Assembly (NCBI GenBank): GCA_018394295.1
Contig: CP074573.1
Coordinates: 558,001 to 622,000 of the forward strand
Origin: Mycoplasmatota bacterium
GTDB taxonomy: Bacteria > Bacillota_I > Bacilli_A > Haloplasmatales > Haloplasmataceae
DNA length: 64,000 nucleotides
Direction of reading: 5' to 3'
Shown: positions 43,955 to 52,243 of the stretch, piece by piece
Layout of the letters: the number at the start of each line of letters is the position of its first letter
How positions within the stretch are numbered: the first letter of the stretch is position 1
The notes under the pieces: model-generated
What the model was told of the DNA's origin: nothing
What the model saw: only the letters and a program-made list of their open reading frames with translations
Database searches by the model: none
Program-made: the position numbers and the translations under genes

Positions 43955-45664
43955 ATGATGATTGTTAAGCATAAAATTATCGTTGAAAATAATGAAAAAG
44001 TATTAGTGGTTTACTTAGATAATAATTTAGAAGAATTTGCGAGTGAATTAGGAGATAATGCGGAAGAGAGTGAAAAAAACTTAAAGGAACAAATACAAGA
44101 TTATATTAAAAAACATAATATTAAATTTAGTGGGAAGGTAGTTAAAGTATTGGCAGGGGCTCTTTTAGTAGCGACTCTAGCTTTTGCGCCTGGAGGAGAT
44201 TATAGAGCAAGCGCAGCCTCTTTAACTCAAGCAAATAATCAATCATATGTTGTAGAACCTGGTGATTCTTTATGGAGAATTGCAAATAATTATGGGATTA
44301 GTGTTGATGATCTAAAAGAGATGAATGATTTAACTACCGATACCATTCAACCAGGGCAAACACTTATTGTTAATAAAACAACCGCATTAAGTAGTGTTTA
44401 TATTGTTTCAGAAAATGATTCTTTATATAAAATAGCACAAGTAAGTGGTTTAAGTATTTCTGATTTAAAATCTTATAATCATTTAACCAGTGATACCATC
44501 CATCCAGGACAAAAACTTTTGTTAATTCCTGATGCTGAGGTTGGAACTTATACGGTTAAATCTGGTGATTCCTTATGGCATATCGCTAAAAATTATAGTA
44601 TGAGTGTTGAGGATTTAAAACGATTGAATGATATTTCAGAAACTATATTTCCAGGTCAAGAATTGAAAGTTATACAAGCAGCCTCTCCTGATACTTATAC
44701 CGTTCAACCAGGAGATTCATTGTGGGGACTTGCAAGAGGATTTAATACAACTGTAGATGAGTTAAAATCAATTAATAATTTATCAGGTGATACCATTTAT
44801 CTAGGTCAAACGTTATATATTCCAAATGTTTCTGAAACGCCTCCAATAACGGAGATACCATCTGAGACTAAGATGACTGTAACAATAAAGCGGTATAATG
44901 GCACAATTCAATATATTTCACTAGAAGAGTATGTAACTGGGGTAGTAGCTGCTGAATTAGGTGCTGGTTTTAATGATGCTTCGTATAAAGCGCAAGCACT
45001 TGCAGCTAGGACTTATGCTGCGAAACGGGTTGTAGAAGGTAAAATTATAACAGATACCGATAGTCATCAGGTTTATAAGGATGAAAGTCAAATAAGACAA
45101 TTATGGGGAGAAAATGATTATAATACCTATTATCCACAAGTTGAAAAAGCGGTTAATGATACAAGAGGAGAAGTGATTAAATATAATGGAGATTTTATTG
45201 ATGCTTTATTCTTTTCAACGAGTAATGGAAAAACAGAAAATCCTGTTTATGTTTGGGGTGGAGAATTAGATTATTTACAATCGGTTGATAGTCATTGGGA
45301 TACCAAATCACCCTATTTTTATCGGGTAAATACCTTTACAACTAGCGAATTCGCCGCTAGATTAGGTGTTTCTTCCTCAAACTTATACGCTAATGTGTTA
45401 TTTAGAACGGCCAATGGTAGTGTAAATACCATTAATATATCAGGAAGATCCTTTTCTGGGAATTATGTTAAAAGTCGTTTGGGATTACGTTCAACAGATT
45501 TTGATATCAGGATTTCTGGTGGAAAAGTAACCATTGAACAACGTGGCTGGGGACATTCAGTGGGAATGAGTCAATACGGTGCATATTTTATGGGAGAAGA
45601 AGGATATACTTATGATCAAATCATCCATCACTATTATCAGGGTGTTGATATTAATAGAATATAG
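43955..45664 (+). CDS. LysM-SpoIID/LytB domain lytic transglycosylase-like cell-wall protein
   Basis: A 569-residue exported protein. Residues 1-55 are a charged cytoplasmic segment (KHKIIVENNEKVLVVYLDNN), then a membrane helix about 62-82. Four LysM repeats follow at about 95-140, 147-190, 198-240 and 247-290 (for example YVVEPGDSLWRIANNYGIS). Residues about 305-569 are a SpoIID/LytB domain: LEEYVTGVVAAELGAGF with the putative catalytic Glu, AQALAARTYAAK, FFSTSNGKT, and RGWGHSVGMSQYGA. SpoIID cleaves glycan strands during sporulation, and other members act on the wall in growing cells. AAGGAGG fixes ATG 43955. It implies that the organism makes peptidoglycan. A perfect palindromic terminator follows. 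Confidence 0.88.
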   Translation: MMIVKHKIIVENNEKVLVVYLDNNLEEFASELGDNAEESEKNLKEQIQDYIKKHNIKFSGKVVKVLAGALLVATLAFAPGGDYRASAASLTQANNQSYVVEPGDSLWRIANNYGISVDDLKEMNDLTTDTIQPGQTLIVNKTTALSSVYIVSENDSLYKIAQVSGLSISDLKSYNHLTSDTIHPGQKLLLIPDAEVGTYTVKSGDSLWHIAKNYSMSVEDLKRLNDISETIFPGQELKVIQAASPDTYTVQPGDSLWGLARGFNTTVDELKSINNLSGDTIYLGQTLYIPNVSETPPITEIPSETKMTVTIKRYNGTIQYISLEEYVTGVVAAELGAGFNDASYKAQALAARTYAAKRVVEGKIITDTDSHQVYKDESQIRQLWGENDYNTYYPQVEKAVNDTRGEVIKYNGDFIDALFFSTSNGKTENPVYVWGGELDYLQSVDSHWDTKSPYFYRVNTFTTSEFAARLGVSSSNLYANVLFRTANGSVNTINISGRSFSGNYVKSRLGLRSTDFDIRISGGKVTIEQRGWGHSVGMSQYGAYFMGEEGYTYDQIIHHYYQGVDINRI

Positions 45665-45690
45665 AAGAACTCAGCTGAGTTCTTTTTTTA
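45665..45690 (+). terminator. Intrinsic terminator of the SpoIID-LysM gene
   Basis: The perfect palindrome AAGAACTCAGCTGAGTTCTT (45665-45684) is followed by five Ts. Confidence 0.93.
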
Positions 45691-45693
45691 TGT

Positions 45694-45721
45694 AAAAAAG
45701 TATGATGAAACCATCATACTT
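45694..45721 (-). terminator. Intrinsic terminator for the minus-strand gene
   Basis: AAGTATGATG (45699-45708) and CATCATACTT (45712-45721) form the stem. On the minus strand a T-run follows. Confidence 0.85.
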
Positions 45722-46163
45722 AGGGATTTATTAATTCTATTAAATTTTCTAAATTATCGATTTTTTCTTGTATTTCTTCATAAGCTATTTTTATATCATT
45801 GATTGTTGTCTCTTTTGTATTTGTTATTTGTGAAAGTGGATGAACAAAAATATCATGATATTCTTGTTCTGTTAAATCAGCTTTTTCCATAATATAATTT
45901 TTTCTAAATTCTTCTCTTTTTTCATAATCTAAGATTTCAGCACTTTTTTCTTTTAAATCAATGGGATCTATTCCATGGGCTATCATTAATTTATCATTAT
46001 ATATTTCTTCTAGTGACAGTAATTGTTCATAAAGTTTATTAGAATTTTCTTTAGTGTTCGTCTGATTAGGAAAAATCAATTTTTGAATATCGTCTTTAAC
46101 GTCTGTTAAATGATTAGATTGAAAGAGATATAGACATAATAATACGAATAGATATTTTTTCAT
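45720..46163 (-). CDS. Small exported helical protein, unknown function
   Basis: A 147-residue protein with a short N-terminal hydrophobic segment (KKYLFVLLCLYLF) that may be a signal peptide or anchor. The rest is polar and helical (EEIYNDKLMIAHGIDPIDLK, REEFRKNYIMEKADLTEQEY), ending in a possible coiled coil EEIQEKIDNLENLIELI. No Cys pair or catalytic motif is seen. AGGAGGA precedes ATG. Transcribed alone against its neighbours. I do not recognise the family. Confidence 0.65.
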   Translation of the reverse strand: MKKYLFVLLCLYLFQSNHLTDVKDDIQKLIFPNQTNTKENSNKLYEQLLSLEEIYNDKLMIAHGIDPIDLKEKSAEILDYEKREEFRKNYIMEKADLTEQEYHDIFVHPLSQITNTKETTINDIKIAYEEIQEKIDNLENLIELINP

Positions 46164-46233
46164 TATGATCCTCCTTTGTCACTTTTTAGTATTTCCTATA
46201 GTTTGTGATTCATTAGAATATTTCATAAAAAGG

Positions 46234-46262
46234 TTGACAGATTAACAGTTTAGGATTATTAT
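46234..46262 (+). promoter_or_regulatory. Sigma-A type promoter of the hutP-like gene
   Basis: TTGACA (46234-46239), 17 bp, TATTAT (46257-46262), 35 bp before the start codon. Confidence 0.8.
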
Positions 46263-46297
46263 AAAATATATTGTAGGTTAGAAGCATGGTGATATAG

Positions 46298-46714
46298 ATG
46301 AAATCAAGTAGTTTAGAGATTTCTAAGGCTGCTATTTTAGTGGCAATGACGAGTTCTCGAGAAGAAGAACATCAAAAAATTGAATTATTGAAAAAAGAAG
46401 GCGTAAGAGCAGTTGCGGTTGATATTGGTGGTAATTTATTGGATTCAATTCCAAAAATTGTAGAACGCGCTGTTATTGCCGCAAGAAGAAAAAATGTCAT
46501 AAAGGAATGTCATGTTAGTGATGGTGCTGTTGCTGGGGCAACAAGGGATGCTATTATGCAAGTTGCAAGTAGAGCAACCGGTTTAAATGTAGGTGGCAAA
46601 ATAGGGATTGCTAGATTAGGTGAACATTTAAGTGTTTGTATATTTATGAGTATTGGTTTACTTCATTTAAATGAAGTCTCTATTGGTTTAGCACATCGCT
46701 CAATTCCTGAATAA
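46298..46714 (+). CDS. HutP family RNA-binding regulator
   Basis: A 138-residue protein of the HutP family. The conserved core VDIGGNLLDSIPKIVERAV, EGAVAGATR-like DGAVAGATRDAIMQ and LNVGGKIGIARLGEHLSV are all present, and the C-terminus has LLHLNEVSIGLAHRSI. In Bacillus HutP binds histidine and Mg2+ and prevents termination in the hut mRNA leader. Here no hut genes are near. A terminator at 46768 lies directly downstream and immediately before an ABC importer, so the protein might regulate that hairpin, which is speculation. It has its own promoter. Confidence 0.88.
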   Translation: MKSSSLEISKAAILVAMTSSREEEHQKIELLKKEGVRAVAVDIGGNLLDSIPKIVERAVIAARRKNVIKECHVSDGAVAGATRDAIMQVASRATGLNVGGKIGIARLGEHLSVCIFMSIGLLHLNEVSIGLAHRSIPE

Positions 46715-46767
46715 AAATGTAGAATGGTAGAATAGTAGTTTATAATCGTGTTTTTTGTCGCACAATA

Positions 46768-46797
46768 AACTCCTAACTATTAGGAGTTTTTTATTTT
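46768..46797 (+). terminator. Intrinsic terminator between hutP and the ABC importer
   Basis: AAACTCCTAA (46768-46777) pairs with TTAGGAGTTT (46781-46790), followed by a long T-rich tail. It ends about 25 bp before the importer start. TATAAT at 46741-46746 upstream could be the importer's -10 box, which would put this hairpin in the importer leader. Confidence 0.85.
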
Positions 46798-46821
46798 TTG
46801 AAATTTATGGAGGATGGAAGA

Positions 46822-47793
46822 ATGGTAGGAAAAAAAGTAGTTATTTTTGGTATTTGTGCATTCTTTATATTATTAATGGTAGGGTGTACAAAAGTTGATG
46901 GAAAAATTCGAATAGGTATCACACAATATGTAAGTCATGTTGCTTTAGACAGTAATCGTAAAGGTTTTATGGATGGACTTGCTAGTCAAGGATTTGATGA
47001 TAAAAAAGTTCATTTTATTTTTTCTAATGCCCAAGGTGATGTGGCAACAACTAATATTATTGCCAATGATTTAATCTCAAAGAAAGTAGATTTAATTATG
47101 GCGATTGCAACACCTTCTGCTCAAGCAGTTAAAAATGTGGCAGAAGATGTGAAAATTCCAATTTTATTTTCTGCAGTTACTGATCCTGTTGAATCAGGAC
47201 TTGTTGAATCAATAGATCATCCAGGAGGGAATGTGACAGGTACAAGTGATATGGCACCAATTGATAAACAATTGGCTTTGATTAAGGAATTGCTTCCTGA
47301 AGCAAAGAGAATAGGATTTGTCTATAGTTTAGGTGAAACGAATTCAATCATTCAACTTGCACAAGTTCAAGACGAAAGTGATAAATTAGGACTTTCAATT
47401 GTTTCTAAGGGTGTGACAACATCAACAGAATTAGCGGATGTACTTGATCTATTACTTAAAGAAGTGGATGTTTTATATATACCAACTGATAATTTAGTTG
47501 CATCATCAATGCCTATTGTTGTTTCTAAAGCAATTGAGAAACAAATTCCTGTCATTGGAAGTGAAAAGGCACATGTTGAAAATGGGGCACTGTTAACTAG
47601 TGGAATTGACTATTATAAATTAGGATTTCAAACTGGCTTAATGGCAGCTCGTATATTAAATGGTGAAGTACCAAATGATATTCCAGTAGAGAGTCTAAAT
47701 GAAACAGAAATAGTTATAAATATGAATACAGTAAAAGCACTTGGTTTAACTATTCCACAAGATTTATTAGATCAAGCAACGATAATAGACTAA
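46822..47793 (+). CDS. ABC transporter substrate-binding lipoprotein, TrpX/ABC_sub_bind type
   Basis: A 323-residue lipoprotein (lipobox LMVGC, Cys22). The mature part matches the ABC_sub_bind family: IGITQYVSHVALDSNRKGFMDGL, VDLIMAIATPSAQA, PILFSAVTDPVESGLV, GNVTGTSDMAPIDKQLALIKELLP and VLYIPTDNLVASSMP. Family members that have been studied bind tryptophan or other aromatic compounds. GGAGGATGG fits ATG 46822. A TTG 24 bases upstream is less likely. The stop overlaps the permease start (TAATG). Confidence 0.9.
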   Translation: MVGKKVVIFGICAFFILLMVGCTKVDGKIRIGITQYVSHVALDSNRKGFMDGLASQGFDDKKVHFIFSNAQGDVATTNIIANDLISKKVDLIMAIATPSAQAVKNVAEDVKIPILFSAVTDPVESGLVESIDHPGGNVTGTSDMAPIDKQLALIKELLPEAKRIGFVYSLGETNSIIQLAQVQDESDKLGLSIVSKGVTTSTELADVLDLLLKEVDVLYIPTDNLVASSMPIVVSKAIEKQIPVIGSEKAHVENGALLTSGIDYYKLGFQTGLMAARILNGEVPNDIPVESLNETEIVINMNTVKALGLTIPQDLLDQATIID

Positions 47794-48653
47794 TGATTAT
47801 TATTAATGTATTAGAACAAGGATTCATATTTGCCTTACTTGCTTTAGGTGTTTATATTACTTATAAAATTTTAGACTTTCCTGATTTAACAGTGGATGGT
47901 AGTATCGTTTTAGGAGCAAGTGTAACAGGGATGTTAATAACGAAAAATTTTGATCCACTGACATTAACCGTTTTTTCTGTATTCAGCGGTTTAATTGCGG
48001 GATTTCTAACAGGTATAATCCATGTTTATTTAAAAATCAGTCACTTACTTTCAGGAATTCTTATTATGATTAGTTTATATTCAATTAATTTGCGAATAAT
48101 GAATAGTCCTAATATTAATTTTTTTCAATATGATACTATTTTTAATCACTTTTGGATTAAAAATAAACTAATCATATTAGGGGTAGTTGTTTTACTTGTT
48201 AAATTACTTTTAGATTTATTTTTAAAAACGAAATTAGGGATGCTTTTAAAAATAACAGGTGATAATCCACAATTAATAACTTCATTAGGAATTGATATTG
48301 GTAAGATGAAAATATTTGGATTAATGATTTCGAATGGTTTAGTCGCTTTATCTGGTTCGCTTTTAGCACAATATCAACGATTTAGCGATATTAATTCAGG
48401 TGCAGGAACCATTGTTATTGGGTTAGCAGCTGTTATTATTGGGCAAGCACTTTTTAAATTCAAGTTTATTTTTATTAAGGACACAACAGCCGTTATACTT
48501 GGGGCGATTACTTATAAACTAATACAAGCCTATACTTTACAGCTTGGTTTACTCGCAAATGATTTTAAATTAATTACAGCACTTATAATCATTTTAATTC
48601 TCGGACTTCATCACTTTAAATCGAATTTAAAAGGAAGTGATGTAAAATGTTAG
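47793..48653 (+). CDS. ABC transporter permease, LivH/TrpY type
   Basis: A 286-residue permease with about eight membrane helices. VYITYKILDFPDLTVDGSIVLGASV near the N-terminus and ITGDNPQLITSLGIDIGKMKIFGL in the middle are characteristic of permeases paired with ABC_sub_bind receptors, and NGLVALSGSLLAQYQRF is also conserved. It overlaps the receptor gene by one base and the ATPase gene by 7 bp, so the three are coupled. Confidence 0.9.
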   Translation: MIIINVLEQGFIFALLALGVYITYKILDFPDLTVDGSIVLGASVTGMLITKNFDPLTLTVFSVFSGLIAGFLTGIIHVYLKISHLLSGILIMISLYSINLRIMNSPNINFFQYDTIFNHFWIKNKLIILGVVVLLVKLLLDLFLKTKLGMLLKITGDNPQLITSLGIDIGKMKIFGLMISNGLVALSGSLLAQYQRFSDINSGAGTIVIGLAAVIIGQALFKFKFIFIKDTTAVILGAITYKLIQAYTLQLGLLANDFKLITALIIILILGLHHFKSNLKGSDVKC

Positions 48654-49420
48654 AATTAAAAAATGTTAGTAAATCTTTTCAAGATAAAAAAGTTTTTGAT
48701 AAGTTTAAATTAACTGTTGATAAAAATGATTTTATTACGATTATTGGTAGTAATGGTGCAGGTAAATCGACATTACTAAATCTTATCTCTGGAGAATTAA
48801 GTGTTGATCAAGGTGTAATTAGTTTAAACGGTGATGATATTACTCATTTAAAAGCATATAAAAAAGCAAAAAAAATGAGTCGTGTCTTTCAAAAACCACT
48901 TTTAGGAACGTCACCTTCTTTAACTATTATTGAAAATCTATCAATTATTTTAGCCAAAAGAACAGGTTTTGGATTAAGGTATGCGGTTAAAAAGAAAAAT
49001 ATAGATTATTTTAAATCTTTATTAAAACCATTAAATTTAGGATTAGAAAATCAGTTGAATACAAAAGTGGGTTTATTATCAGGTGGGCAAAAGCAAGCAT
49101 TATCACTTATAATGGCTACTTTATCAAAGCCTCAGTTACTTTTATTAGATGAACATACAGCTGCGCTAGACCCAGAAACAGCAAAAATTATTTTAGAGTT
49201 AACTAAAAATTTAGTTGAAAAACAAGAAATTACCACCTTAATGATTACGCATAATTTAAATGATGCCATAACTTATGGTAACCGTCTAATTATGTTAGAT
49301 AAAGGAAAAGCGTTACTTGATATACATGGTAAAGAAAAACAATCTTTAACAAGTAATGATTTATTAAATTTATTTAAACAAGCTAAAAGTAATATAAGTT
49401 CAGAAACATTTTTTAGTTAA
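48647..49420 (+). CDS. ABC transporter ATP-binding protein, TrpZ-type partner
   Basis: A 257-residue ATPase with Walker A GSNGAGKST, Q-loop RVFQKP, signature LSGGQKQALSLIMAT and Walker B LLLLDEHTAALDP. The usual Glu-Pro after Asp is Glu-His, as is common in this subfamily. H-loop is MITHNLND. It completes the receptor-permease-ATPase importer. A terminator follows at 49460. Confidence 0.9.
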   Translation: MLELKNVSKSFQDKKVFDKFKLTVDKNDFITIIGSNGAGKSTLLNLISGELSVDQGVISLNGDDITHLKAYKKAKKMSRVFQKPLLGTSPSLTIIENLSIILAKRTGFGLRYAVKKKNIDYFKSLLKPLNLGLENQLNTKVGLLSGGQKQALSLIMATLSKPQLLLLDEHTAALDPETAKIILELTKNLVEKQEITTLMITHNLNDAITYGNRLIMLDKGKALLDIHGKEKQSLTSNDLLNLFKQAKSNISSETFFS

Positions 49421-49459
49421 AAAAACTATTTATTTTTAAGTATTTCTATAATTAATTAA

Positions 49460-49492
49460 AAATCTAGTAATCATTGGTTACTAGATTTTTTT
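49460..49492 (+). terminator. Intrinsic terminator of the ABC importer
   Basis: AATCTAGTAA (49461-49470) pairs with TTACTAGATT (49478-49487), followed by five Ts. Confidence 0.92.
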
Positions 49493-49673
49493 ATATCTGA
49501 GATTGATTGTTGTAAATATTGGAAAAAAATAGTTTTCAAAAAATTATTTACTTTTGAAAAGAAGAGACTTATTTAAGTAATTGTCAAAAAAAGCTAATTA
49601 AAAAAAATTATACTTTCTTAAAAAAAGTTAAAAATATAAATGTCATCAATATAATCAAATAGGAGGATTATTA

Positions 49674-50072
49674 ATGCACAAAAATAACCAAAACCAAAAT
49701 ATGGCAGGTATGTCTAAAAAAGCTAAAGCAGCTAGTCAAGCAGCAGCTCAAGCTAGTCGTAACCAAAGTAATATGGCTAATCAAGGCCAAGCAGGTTCTT
49801 CACAATTTATGGCTGAATTTGGTGCAGGTTCTGGAGCAATGGGTTCACAAGGGTATAATGCATACTCAGCTGAAGCTAAAATTGGAACAGACGCAGCAAA
49901 AAAACAATATAAGAGCGCATCTTCAGCAAATGCTTCCTCTCCTACTGAATTTGGTATGGGTACAGGAGCAATGGGACAAAGCGCAATGAGTCAAGAAGCA
50001 AGAATGAAATCACAAGAAACAGCAAAACAATTGAAAAAAAGTAATATGCCAAACCAACAAACAAATAAATAA
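49674..50072 (+). CDS. Q/A/S/G-rich low-complexity protein resembling gamma-type small acid-soluble spore proteins
   Basis: A 132-residue soluble protein with almost no hydrophobic core, rich in Gln, Ala, Ser, Gly, Asn and Met. Two repeats carry the block EFGxGxGAMG (about residues 45-57 and 91-101), each followed by a helix-prone Ala/Lys/Gln tract. Gamma-type SASPs (SspE) likewise repeat an EFA-containing Gln/Asn-rich unit and serve as amino-acid stores in spores, so I suggest a distant or analogous relation. TAGGAGG precedes ATG 49674. It has its own terminator. Upstream TTGTCA and TATACT are 22 bp apart, not a standard sigma-A promoter. Function is uncertain. Confidence 0.5.
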   Translation: MHKNNQNQNMAGMSKKAKAASQAAAQASRNQSNMANQGQAGSSQFMAEFGAGSGAMGSQGYNAYSAEAKIGTDAAKKQYKSASSANASSPTEFGMGTGAMGQSAMSQEARMKSQETAKQLKKSNMPNQQTNK

Positions 50073-50118
50073 TTCTATTTAGAAATAAATTATATAAAGA
50101 CTTCTAATTGATGACCCT

Positions 50119-50147
50119 AATCTGTCAGTGTATACTGACAGATTTTT
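50119..50147 (+). terminator. Intrinsic terminator of the SASP-like gene
   Basis: AATCTGTCAGT (50119-50129) pairs with ACTGACAGATT (50134-50144), followed by Ts. Confidence 0.9.
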
Positions 50148-50214
50148 GGTTAATGTTGAATAATTGTTTGTAAATTACATAATATATGGTTGATATTTAT
50201 TTCGGAGGCCTTGT

Positions 50215-51174
50215 ATGAGTATAAAAATTGGTATTCCTAGAGGATTATTATATTATGAATATTCACCGATGTGGATTTCTTTTTTTAATGAATTAGGTAC
50301 TGATGTTATTATTTCACCTAAAACAAATAAGAAAATATTAAATGATGGAACAATTTCTACCGTAGAAGATGCTTGTATTCCAGTAAAATTATATAATGGT
50401 CATGTCATCAATTTACAGAAAAAGGTTGATTATTTATTTGTTCCTAGAATTATGGGAGTCTATAAAAACGAATATATTTGCCCAAAATTTTGTGGGTTAC
50501 CAGAAATGGTTAAGTATTCAGTGAAAGACCTTCCGAAAATGATTAATACAAAAATTGATTTAATGAAAAAAGATAAGCTGAAAGAGGCAATGATGGAAAT
50601 TGGTTCTTTTATCACAAAAGATAAAAAGAAAATAATAAAGGCTTATCATTCTGCACAAGATAATTATCTAACACACAAAAAAAATCAAAAGAATAAATGG
50701 TCAGGTAGTAATAAAAATATTTTGTTAATGGGACATCCTTATGTTTTAGATGATGATTATCTAAATATGAATATAAAAAATAAATTATTAGATGAGGGTT
50801 ATCAGTTTATAACTCCAGATATGATTGATGAAGAAATAATTAATGAATATGCCTTAAAATATCATGGGAAACTATTTTGGTTATTTTTTAGACAAATGAT
50901 TGGTGCTTGTCTTTATATGATGGAAAAAAATGTGGTTGATGGTGTCATTTATATTTCTTCATTTGGATGTGGTATTGATTCTGTTGTTGCTGAAACAGTT
51001 GAAAGGAAAATAAGAAGAGAAAGTGATATTCCTTTTATGCTTTTAATAATTGATGAACATAGTGGAGAAGCGGGATTTAATACCCGCCTAGAAGCATTTA
51101 TTGACATGTTGAAATGGAGGAATCAAAATGAAAATCACCTTTCCACACATGGGAACTACGTTTATTCCCATTAA
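50215..51174 (+). CDS. DUF2229 protein, activase-associated (subunit 1)
   Basis: A 319-residue protein of the DUF2229 group, related to 2-hydroxyacyl-CoA dehydratase and activase systems. It begins IGIPRGLLYYEYSPMWISFF and has VEDACIPVKLYNGH, DYLFVPRIMGVYKNEYICPK with FCGLPEMVKYS, and SSFGCGIDSVVAE near the C-terminus, with Cys in each. Those Cys could bind an iron-sulfur cluster. It ends within the next gene (47-bp overlap), so expression is coupled to a second DUF2229 protein and an ATPase activase. In other bacteria these three parts are separate or fused in one large protein of unknown function. The reaction is not known. Confidence 0.82.
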   Translation: MSIKIGIPRGLLYYEYSPMWISFFNELGTDVIISPKTNKKILNDGTISTVEDACIPVKLYNGHVINLQKKVDYLFVPRIMGVYKNEYICPKFCGLPEMVKYSVKDLPKMINTKIDLMKKDKLKEAMMEIGSFITKDKKKIIKAYHSAQDNYLTHKKNQKNKWSGSNKNILLMGHPYVLDDDYLNMNIKNKLLDEGYQFITPDMIDEEIINEYALKYHGKLFWLFFRQMIGACLYMMEKNVVDGVIYISSFGCGIDSVVAETVERKIRRESDIPFMLLIIDEHSGEAGFNTRLEAFIDMLKWRNQNENHLSTHGNYVYSH

Positions 51175-52243
51175 AATGATATTAGATGAACTAAATATAG
51201 AGGTAATATTACCACCGAAAAGTAATAAAAGAGCCTTAGAATTAGGGGTAAAGTGCTCACCGGAGGCTATTTGTGTTCCTTTTAAAATAATTACTGGAAA
51301 TATTTTAGAAGGCATTGAAAAGGGCGCAGATACAGTATTTATGTTAACGGGATGTGGACCATGTCGTTTTGGTATCTTCCATGCTTTACAAAGAGAAATA
51401 ATTCATGATATGGGCCATGATGTTGAATTTCTAACGGCTGATCGATTTAGTAATTATGAGGGGTTAAGAGAATTCTCACAACGATTAAAAGAAGCTTCTC
51501 CTCAAAATAGTTATATAAAAATCATACGTACGATTAAAAAAGGATTAAAAGTTCTAGATGAAGTTGATACACTTTATGAACTTACTAATAAGTTAAGACC
51601 TAGAGAATTAAATAAGGGGGAAGTGGATTATATTTGGGCTCAGTTTGAAAATGATATTAGAACTTCTTATGGATATAAAGAAGTAATGCATGTGATAAAA
51701 AAATATCATCTACAGTTAAAAGAAATTGAGGTTGATTATAAGAAACCCTGTTTAAAAGTAGCGATTGTAGGAGAAATTTATACGATTCTAGAAAATTATA
51801 TTAATCTTAATATTGAAAGAAAATTAGGAAATATGGGGATAGAGGCTATTCGAACAACATCAGCTAGCGAGTTTGTTCGTGAACAACTTGACTTTATCCC
51901 ATTTATGCGTTCACAGAAGAAAAAGATATATAAAGCAGCTAGTAAATACTTAGATATACCGATAGGTGGACATGCGATTAATTCAATTGGAAATATCATG
52001 CGGGCAGTTAAAAATGATTATGATGGTGTTATTCATTTATTGCCATTTACTTGTATGCCAGAGATCGTTGTTCAAAGTATTTTACCAACCATTGAGAAAG
52101 AACAAAATATTCCGATAATGACATTAGTATTAGATGAAATGACAGGTGAAGGTGGTTATATTACACGCCTTGAAGCCTTTGTTGATTTAATACAAAAAAG
52201 GAGAGAAATGAAAAATGAAGGAAAAAGTTTTTCTTGGTATTGA
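51128..52243 (+). CDS. DUF2229/2-hydroxyacyl-CoA dehydratase-like protein (subunit 2)
   Basis: A 371-residue protein. It starts ITFPHMGTTFIPIKMILDEL and has KCSPEAICVPFKIITGNILE, MLTGCGPCRFGIFHALQREI, and LPFTCMPEIVVQSI with LVLDEMTGEGGYITRLEAF. The repeated Cys and the C-terminal D-E-(M)-TGE signature match the second half of large activase-associated proteins. The ATG at 51128 follows TGGAGGA and lies inside the previous gene. Its end overlaps the activase by 29 bp. The two DUF2229 chains may form a heterodimer that receives electrons from the activase. Confidence 0.82.
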   Translation: MKITFPHMGTTFIPIKMILDELNIEVILPPKSNKRALELGVKCSPEAICVPFKIITGNILEGIEKGADTVFMLTGCGPCRFGIFHALQREIIHDMGHDVEFLTADRFSNYEGLREFSQRLKEASPQNSYIKIIRTIKKGLKVLDEVDTLYELTNKLRPRELNKGEVDYIWAQFENDIRTSYGYKEVMHVIKKYHLQLKEIEVDYKKPCLKVAIVGEIYTILENYINLNIERKLGNMGIEAIRTTSASEFVREQLDFIPFMRSQKKKIYKAASKYLDIPIGGHAINSIGNIMRAVKNDYDGVIHLLPFTCMPEIVVQSILPTIEKEQNIPIMTLVLDEMTGEGGYITRLEAFVDLIQKRREMKNEGKSFSWY

